Part shown: positions 58,062 to 64,000 of the stretch, one piece after another
How the letters are laid out: each line of letters begins with the position of its first letter
How positions within the stretch are numbered: position 1 is the first letter of the stretch
Position numbers and translations under genes: made by a program
Source of the DNA: Artemisia argyi
Taxonomy: Eukaryota > Streptophyta > Magnoliopsida > Asterales > Asteraceae
NCBI GenBank assembly: GCA_030686995.1
Contig: CM060706.1
Coordinates: 146,539,859-146,603,858 of the forward strand
Direction of reading: 5' to 3'
Length of the DNA stretch: 64,000 nucleotides
Notes under the pieces: generated by a model
Told to the model about the DNA's origin: nothing
What the model saw: only the letters and a program-made list of their open reading frames with translations
Database searches by the model: none

Positions 58062-58635
58062 CAGGGACGAAGCCAAGTGATAAGTTGGATGGGCCATGGC
58101 CAACCTTAAAGTTTTATCATAATACTAGTGACCTGCATATATGTTGTAGTTGTGTAGTCAGTTAAATTGTTTTAGCCCCACCCAAATTAATAAAAGTCAC
58201 CCATCCAAAGTGAAAATTGGGAGTTGCTATAGCAACACCCGCTATAGGACATAGTACAAACCGATATGCACACAGTACAATAACGTTATGCACACATTAT
58301 ATCCCGATTATGCATAAAAAGGTGTGTAAATAGGAGATTTGGGTGTGTGTATAGTACAACCCGTGAAAATTATTGCAAGATTTTATCAGTGTATGGCTTG
58401 TATTGAAATTACAAATATTTGATCGGCTATTAAATGAAACAATAACTAGAGACTATTTAATCACATCCACCCTTTAAATATTAATGATTTTAATTAAGGA
58501 GTGCCATGTGTTCTTGATGTTTTAAATGAACACCTTCTTACGTAAGACTTATAAAATTTTGTATATTTATTTTTATCGAATCTTTTTTGTGTTTGCTTTG
58601 GCTAACCCGATCATAAAATCTTAACTCCATCACTG
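58062..58635. mobile_element. hAT-type MITE (574 bp)
   Basis: Terminal repeats CAGGGACGAAGCCAAG (left) and CAGTGATGGAGTTAAG (right, reversed). Flanks TATGTGGG (58054-58061) and TATGTTGT (58636-58643) match at 6 of 8 bases. The interior is non-coding. Confidence 0.65.
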
Positions 58636-58914
58636 TATGTTGTTTTCACGCAACATGTGAGCTGCCGCATCAACATTTTGATAGGTTGCATAGTCAGATT
58701 AAGAGTAAATACATGAATGGTCCCTGTGGTTTGACAAAAATTTCACCTACCGTCCCTCAAACTTAAAAGTTGCATGTATGGTCCCTGTCGCTGCCAAAGA
58801 ATAACATGAATAATCCCTCAGACTAACTGTCGTTAGCTTTTTCCTTTAGTCCATTTGCACCGTTAGTCCTTTAACGACCGTTTGCAACAAAGATTTGCAC
58901 TGTTAGTCCTTTCA

Positions 58915-59310
58915 TACGTTTTTGTCCGTTTTTCTTATGTTTTTCCAGTTTTCATACGTTTTTCCATTTTTTATACGTTTTTGTCTGTTTTTATACGTTT
59001 TCGTCCATTTTTATACGTTTTCAACCATTTTCTTATGTTTTCATCCATTTTTCTTACGTGTTCGTCTATTTTTCTTACATTTTTTCCGTTTTGCATACGT
59101 TTTCACCCAGTTTCTTACATTTTCATCCATTTTTCTTACGTTTTGTCCAAATTATTAGGAAATAAATTAATAAGAAAAAGAATTATAAGAAAACAAAAAT
59201 TTATAAACCAAATTATAAGAAAAACGTATGTAAAAGGAAAAAACGTAATAAAAACATATAAAAATAGACAAAAACGGATACAAACGTATAAAAACGGATG
59301 AAAATTTAAA
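58915..59310. repeat. TACGTTTT tandem array with an inverted second arm
   Basis: About a dozen imperfect units of roughly 20 bases (TACGTTTTYRTCCATTTTTCT) fill 58915-59150. After a short AT-rich spacer, AAAACGTATAAAAACGGATG units repeat in the opposite sense (59220-59310). The whole could fold back into an imperfect hairpin. The open frames here come from the repeat. Confidence 0.8.
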
Positions 59311-59700
59311 CCACAAATCCCTCAAAGCAACTCAAAACAAACTCAAAATTTAAACCAAAAATCCCTCAAAGCAACTCACGTTGGTGTACTGGTACCGTTC
59401 GTGTTCGGGTTTATTCGGTTTGCGGTCCGTGTGAAACTCAGTTTCGGTTCATGTGAAAGTTGGAGAGTAGCAGGAAATAGTTTGGGTTCACGTGAGACAA
59501 CATTCGAATTCTGGTTGTGATCATTGGTTCATGTTCAAATATTTCGTCTTGGTCTCATTCGCCGGAGTTGTATTGTTTGTGATTCGGTAGAAGTTTGGGT
59601 TACGGTTAGCTTTTGGGTTACGTCGGGGTCTTGAGTTTCGATCGTGCCTCGTTGTATCATAGTGTTGGTGTTCGCGTTTCTATTCGGATCTATTCTTGTT
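59303..59700. other. unassigned GT-rich sequence with a short direct repeat
   Basis: AAATTTAAACCAMAAATCCC plus TCAAAGCAACTCA occurs twice, at about 59303 and 59347. The rest up to about 59700 is G/T-rich with repeated GGTTY and no recognisable gene; 59700-60006 is AT-rich and unrecognised. Confidence 0.5.
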
Positions 59701-60006
59701 TTAGCTAGTCTTCAGGTAACCCTCGAACGTACTACAATTTTAAACTAATTAAATCACCAACTAATGTTTCATGAGTCTCACATCAAGTCTAAGTTTGTAT
59801 AATGAACTTATATTATTTCGTAAGTATCATAATCTCAAATCCTTATAAATATATATGATAAGTTGTTATGGTACATATATGTAACTGATATGTAGCACAA
59901 TAAAGAATAATTGTGATATGATTTAACAAAGTAACTGGGTACCAAAGATTTAACTATGATTTGTATATCCATGTTTAACAGTATCATATATCACAACATA
60001 GATATA

Positions 60007-60509
60007 TCTATACTACATATAAAGGAAAAATGGTCAAAGTGAAAAGTCAAGTAATGTGAAATGTTGAAAAATCTTATAAAAGGAAATTATGAAATGTAAT
60101 TAATACTTTTATTAAAACACCCCATTACTTAAAAGTACAATAATTTATTCACATTGTACAACCAATTAAAAACATATCTACTAAATTAAATACAACCAGT
60201 TAAAACAATTAATACAAATCACAAACCGGGTATACCCGGGACGCTTCAAACCAGACGGGTTGAACCGGTTTAATTTGACCCGTTTTCGACCCAACCTAGC
60301 AAGTTGACCTGGTTTAAATCGACCAATTTTTCGACCGGAACGGTTCAACCGGTTGAACCACTCGGGTCGAACCGGGTTCAAAACATTATGTTTAATTCCC
60401 AAAACTTCAAAGTTTTATTATTTTTCATTTATAACCTATAAACTTTTTTTTTATCAATAAACTATTTGTCGCTATAAAATCCCGTTGCTATGCACGGGTA
60501 CTCGTCTAG
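60007..60509 (+). mobile_element. Helitron, non-autonomous, complete (503 bp)
   Basis: 5' end TCTATACTACATATAAAGG preceded by A (60006). 3' end hairpin CCCGTTGCTATGCACGGG (60481-60498), then TACTCGT and CTAG (60506-60509), followed by T (60510). This is the A|TC...CTAG|T arrangement of Helitrons. Inside is a run of repeated CCGGTT/AACCGG motifs (60220-60375), non-coding. Confidence 0.85.
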
Positions 60510-60860
60510 TACAACAAATTACAATTTGTAAAAGGAACCATACCCACATATAGAATTTGATTCGCATATGTACAAGATCATTTCATGAGCACAACAGATA
60601 CTCCATTTGCATTGTTATTTAACACATTTAAATGTGTTTGTAAATTAAGATAAAAAGAAAGGGCATTTTAGTAACTTCACAAGGCGTGGAACCCGAAAAT
60701 TGACCATGGTTAGACAAAACGAGAGTTTAGGGACCAACCGCGCAAAAAATGCAGAGTTCAGGGATGAAAATGCCAAAAAAAAAAAGTTTAGGGACGAAAC
60801 GCGCGAATTGCGACAAGTTTAGGGACGAACGGTGAAATTTTGTCTAGAAGTTAATAAAAG

Positions 60861-61271
60861 TTCAAATCAAATTGTTGAAGCATATTTCCGTCAGGTCCGG
60901 ACGGCTCACGTGCCATCCATCCTCGTTCCCAAGCCTTGAAGTTTGCTGCGATCATGAAAGAACCCGTTAGAAGGAGTCCCGAGGCCGGAGCCCCGGGACC
61001 ACCCTCCGACGGTCAAGTCAGTGCTAAGTATGGAGGGATGAGCCCTTTAATTGGGAGTTATTCTAGAGTGAGAAAGTAGAGAGAGGTAGGAGATGTCCTT
61101 ATACAACCACCAAGGGTGGAGTATATATAGTACCTGAGTTATTGTAGATGATGTCATTATAGGGAACATATCCCTTCAAACCTGGGTGGTAGGTACACGT
61201 GTGGTCACATCAATAGGGAACATATTACCTGGTGGTCCTTCCTGTGCCGTCCAGCTTGTGTCGTTCGTCAT
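60861..61271 (+). other. unassigned, possible LTR promoter region
   Basis: Contains GGAGTATATATAG (about 61121-61133), a TATA-like box, and GC-rich sequence with GGCCGGAGCCCCGGG. It may be part of a decayed LTR element; no partner LTR found. Confidence 0.35.
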
Positions 61272-61465
61272 GTGACGTCCTTCCCGTACCGTTCGGCCTG
61301 TGCCGTCCTTCCCGTACCGTTTGGCCTATGCCGTCCTTCCCGTACCGTTCGGCCTGTGTCGTCCTTCCCGTACCATTCGGCCTGTGTTGTCCTTCCTGTA
61401 CCGTTCGGCCTATGTCGTCCTTCCTGTGCCGTTCGGCATTTGCCGTTCTTCCTGTGTCCTTCTTC
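61272..61465 (+). repeat. 28-bp minisatellite, about seven units
   Basis: Unit TGYCGTCCTTCCCGTACCGT plus TCGGCCTG, with increasing divergence towards the right. The open frames across it (Val/Leu/Pro/Cys-rich) are artefacts because 28 is not a multiple of three. Confidence 0.93.
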
Positions 61466-61489
61466 TGGTGTCTTGACAGATCAGGTCTA

Positions 61490-61860
61490 TCAGACCATAT
61501 ACATCAACATGTCCCCCCAATATTGCATTATTAGTAAAATACTAATGATGTAATACTTAAATAATACCTTGTGGCCTTTCGGCCTACGTCATTCAGACAT
61601 ATACGCTAACATGTCCCCCCAGTATTGCATTATTAGTGAAAGGCTAATGATGTAATACTTAAAAAATACCTTGTGGCCTTTCGGCTTATATCATTCAGAC
61701 ATGCGTTCCACTTAGTGACCATCTTAGAGTAGCTCACCAAGTGGCCCATAAGCCGGTGCTTCATAAGGCAAGTTGGGTCTATTAGACCACATATGCCGTC
61801 ATGTCCCCCTAGTATTGTATTGTTGACCTTTAGTCAATAATGCTATCTTAAACATTGTTG
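61490..61860 (+). repeat. diverged direct repeats of about 102 bp
   Basis: ACATGTCCCCCCARTATTGC followed by ATTATTAGTRAAA...CTAATGATGTAATACTTAAA...CCTTGTGGCCTTTCGGC occurs at about 61507 and 61609. A third, more diverged start is at about 61798 (CATGTCCCCCTAGTATTG). Confidence 0.85.
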
Positions 61861-62233
61861 GATCCGGAAGCAATACATGTCTTCTCCATCATCCCTTTGT
61901 TTCCTGCACAAGTAAAACATAGCTTTTCTACCACAATCATTATTTTTTGTGAAGTGCCGTCATATATCATTTACTTTTTAATCACAAACATATACCAAAC
62001 ACTTGTTTTTTATAACCGTTGTTACTCACATAGCTCCGGAGGTACAAGTTTATATGTTTGAGACGCTTACAATTTAAATTAGTTTTTCTAGAGTTCCTTC
62101 GTAATAAGAGCGTTAAGGGCTTCCTCATTAAGGAGCTTATAAGCGAGGGTGCTCACCCAAATAACGCGGGGAATCAAAACTTCGGTGTTTTAGCACCTAG
62201 ACTTTTCAGAGTGTTTTTGCATAATTTGTTTTA
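61861..62233. other. unassigned sequence
   Basis: Nothing recognised. The right part contains single GAGTGTTTTTGCA and GGAGTGTGA motifs that look like decayed precursors of the adjacent 36-bp array. Confidence 0.5.
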
Positions 62234-62289
62234 TTGATGCCGGAGTGTGATTACCGTCCGCTTAGCGGAGTGTTTTCACCATCTGTTTA

Positions 62290-62725
62290 TAATTTTGGAT
62301 GGAGTGTTTCTGCACGATCCGTTTCTATATTTGACGGGGTGTTTCTGCACGACCCGTTTATAAAATTGGACGGAGTGTTTTTGCACGATCCGTATGTAAA
62401 ATTGGACGGAGTGTTTCTGCACGCCCGTTTATAAAATTGGACGGAGTGTTTTTGCACGATCCGTATGTAAAATTGGACGGGGTGTTTCTGCACGACCCGT
62501 TTATAAAATTGGACGGAGTGTTTTTGGACGATCCGTATATAAAATTGGACGGGGTGTTTCTGCACGACCCGCTTATAAAATTGGACGGGGTGTTTCTGCA
62601 CGACCCGTTTATAAAATTGGATGGAGTGTTTTTGTATGATCCGTATATAAAATTGGACGGAGTGTTTTTGCACGATCCGTATATAAAATTTTACGGGGTG
62701 TTTCTTCACGACCCGTTTAAATATT
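62290..62725 (+). repeat. 36-bp minisatellite with two alternating unit types
   Basis: About 12 units of 36 bases. Type A contains GATCCGTATRTAAAATT and type B GACCCGTTTATAAAATT, mostly alternating, so the higher-order period is 72. Because 36 is divisible by three, both strands are open: plus LDGVFLHDPFIK repeats, minus HPVQFYKRVVQK repeats. One unit has lost a base (about 62423), shifting the frame. It is not a CRISPR array: there are no unique spacers. Confidence 0.93.
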
Positions 62726-62779
62726 TTCTTTAATTGTTATGCATATGGGACCTTATACAGTTATTCGTGCACATTAAGA

Positions 62780-63305
62780 CATGAAAGTTATTTGCCTTTT
62801 TTCGTTAGATATGATAAACAAAATATTTTCATGTATCAATAGAAAGATTGGGTTAAAGCTGAACCGTAACATCGATGGGGGTATCATACCAGTATTATCC
62901 CCCAACTCAGTGGTGCTAATGTTTATTAGTATCGTTGGACTTATACAAAACGAAGTATTAGACAACATAAAGAACGATTAATAACAATTGTTACCCCTGG
63001 GTGTTAAATATCCAACATGTGGTGTTTATCGCCCTTTTTTACCACGAAGTGATTCTCACGAAATCATCACCTTATGCTTGCCAGTCCTGCAGAATAAAAC
63101 TTGGAAGTTTTTTGTTGTCTTCGGTTAGATATGACAAATATGATATCACCAACATCAATACAAAACCGGATCACAAACAACATTGATATGATGACGGTAC
63201 CCCGCCACTATACTCCCCCCAGTTCGACGGTACTAAATTTTTTAAGTATCGTTGAACTCAAATACCACCCAACACTAAATAACATAATCAACCCATCATA
63301 ACCGA
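62780..63305 (+). repeat. diverged duplication of about 320-bp period
   Basis: Two blocks (about 62780-62985 and 63100-63305) share TTCGTTAGATATGA / TTCGGTTAGATATGA, CCCCCAACTCAGTGGT / CCCCCAGTTCGACGGT, AGTATCGTTGRACT and ACAACATAAAGAACGATTAA / AATAACATAATCAACCC. I see no gene. Confidence 0.65.
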
Positions 63306-63694
63306 AGGTCTCATGGATATATTAAATATAAAACATGTAGTTTTCGCTTACCTTATGATAGGTGCCAATTTCCTTAAATTCAACGTTATATCTCAATATT
63401 TTAATACACTGGTTGCATATAAATATTTTTTGTGTAATAGTAAATAATAGTGGCTCAAAACATAATTATTTTTATTGATTTCCACGCAACCGAAGGCTTA
63501 TAAGTAACACGTTGATATCAAAGACGAGAGATCAATAATTGACTAGTAAGTTCCAATATTGTTGGTCCAATATCGATTTACAATTTGGTCTTCAAAGAAG
63601 TTGTTAAAATTAAGTGGCATAATTCAAATATAGTTGTACACCCCATATGTGCTTATGATAGTAAATATGTTCTTAGTAAATACACTACTACGTG
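63306..63694. other. unassigned AT-rich sequence
   Basis: No recognisable feature. It lies just beyond the poly(T) of the LINE-like 3' end. Confidence 0.5.
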
Positions 63695-64000
63695 TTATGA
63701 ATTTTTTTTTTTTTTTTTTTTTTTTTTTGAGATCATTATAAACATTTCATCATTTCATGTGGATAAAAAACAATTACAATAAGATGGCAGGTAAGCGAGC
63801 AACAAGTTGCGCCGCAACCCCTTTTGGATAGCAAACCCAATCCTACTAAAAATGAAGTTTTGTTTCTTAAGGGTCGACAAATTACTTTGCACAACCCGTT
63901 GTACCCTAGGCAAAAACTCTCTTGCCTCCGGAGCTAGGAAACCAAATGTATCAAAAGCAAAAGGGATAAACACATGTTGATTTTCTAAACAAGCCTTCTC
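63695..64000 (-). pseudogene. 3' end of a LINE-like retrocopy with poly(A) tail
   Basis: On the minus strand an open frame enters from the window edge, contains FIPFAFDTFGFLAPEA and IGFAIQKGL, and ends near 63755. It is followed within about 25-60 bases by A-rich sequence and a poly(A) of about 30 (63698-63729 read as T). The peptide resembles the C-terminal tail of plant LINE-type ORF2 proteins as I recall them. The tail shows it is the 3' end of something retrotransposed. The rest lies right of the window. Confidence 0.55.

Larger units (their letters stand above)
58698..60860. mobile_element. possible DNA element with GTCCCT-rich inverted ends
   Basis: Left end: GACAAAAATTTCACC followed by CGTCCCTCAAACTT (from about 58732). 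The right end, reversed (about 60846-60800), reads GACAAAATTTCACC then CGTCCCTAAACTTG. Both ends hold further GTCCCT copies. This could be one MULE-like element of about 2.1 kb or two unrelated dispersed repeats. It contains the Helitron at 60007-60509. Confidence 0.4.

Noticed and set aside
58882..59301. Phe/Tyr-rich ORFs
   Set aside because: They arise from the TACGTTTT tandem array and overlap in two frames.
61232..61553. Pro/Cys/Leu-rich ORFs
   Set aside because: They are read-through of the 28-bp minisatellite in shifting frames.
62290..62725. CRISPR-like array
   Set aside because: The 36-base units follow each other directly with no unique spacers, and this is plant nuclear DNA. It is a minisatellite.

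Overview
This is nuclear DNA of a flowering plant, probably a eudicot and probably Asteraceae. The family-level guess rests on my recall of similar retroelement proteins, not on a search. No intact host gene is visible. Almost everything is transposable elements nested inside each other, plus small relics of host genes.

Layout. Bases 1-11159 hold most of a plus-strand Ty1/copia (Sirevirus-like) element whose 5' LTR lies left of the window. From 11160 to 30344 runs a minus-strand copia element. It is broken by three later insertions: a 3.5-kb non-coding LTR element (15123-18648, target duplication GTTTC), a solo gypsy-type LTR that splits the gag zinc knuckle (20496-21898), and a 6.8-kb non-autonomous gypsy-type element (23002-29793, target duplication ACAAG). 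Bases 30345-43895 are a plus-strand LINE whose reverse transcriptase is split by a giant-LTR element (31849-41912, target duplication AGAAT; LTRs about 3.45 kb around a 2.07-kb interior). One LTR of that element carries a hAT-like MITE (32911-33981). Bases 43896-49803 are the 5' part of a gag-protease-only gypsy-type element related to the one at 23002-29793.

The simplest reading is a deep nest. The gypsy-type element was hit by the LINE, the LINE by the minus-strand copia, and that copia by the plus-strand copia. All the matching left halves would then lie left of base 1.

From 49804 the DNA is older and mosaic: a Tourist-like MITE, a four-exon fragment of a ROOT HAIR DEFECTIVE 3-like GTPase gene, a possible RRP7-like exon, Helitron ends, a solo LTR with a perfect target duplication (GTTAC), a decayed hAT transposase gene, a promoter-like segment, a copia RNase H relic, a hAT MITE and a complete small Helitron (60007-60509). 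The end holds several minisatellites and the poly(A)-tailed 3' end of a minus-strand LINE-like element.

The most interesting points are these. (1) All four LTR copies of the gypsy-type family carry a 28-nt stretch complementary to the 5' half of plant tRNA-Asp, the tRNA whose 3' end matches their primer-binding site; this suggests a two-part primer contact. (2) Two members of that family share LTRs, primer site and 3' region but carry different cargo: gag-protease in one and an unrelated acidic ORF of about 430 codons in the other. (3) The same LTRs carry dense TGACGGCGTCA palindromes upstream of their TATA box.
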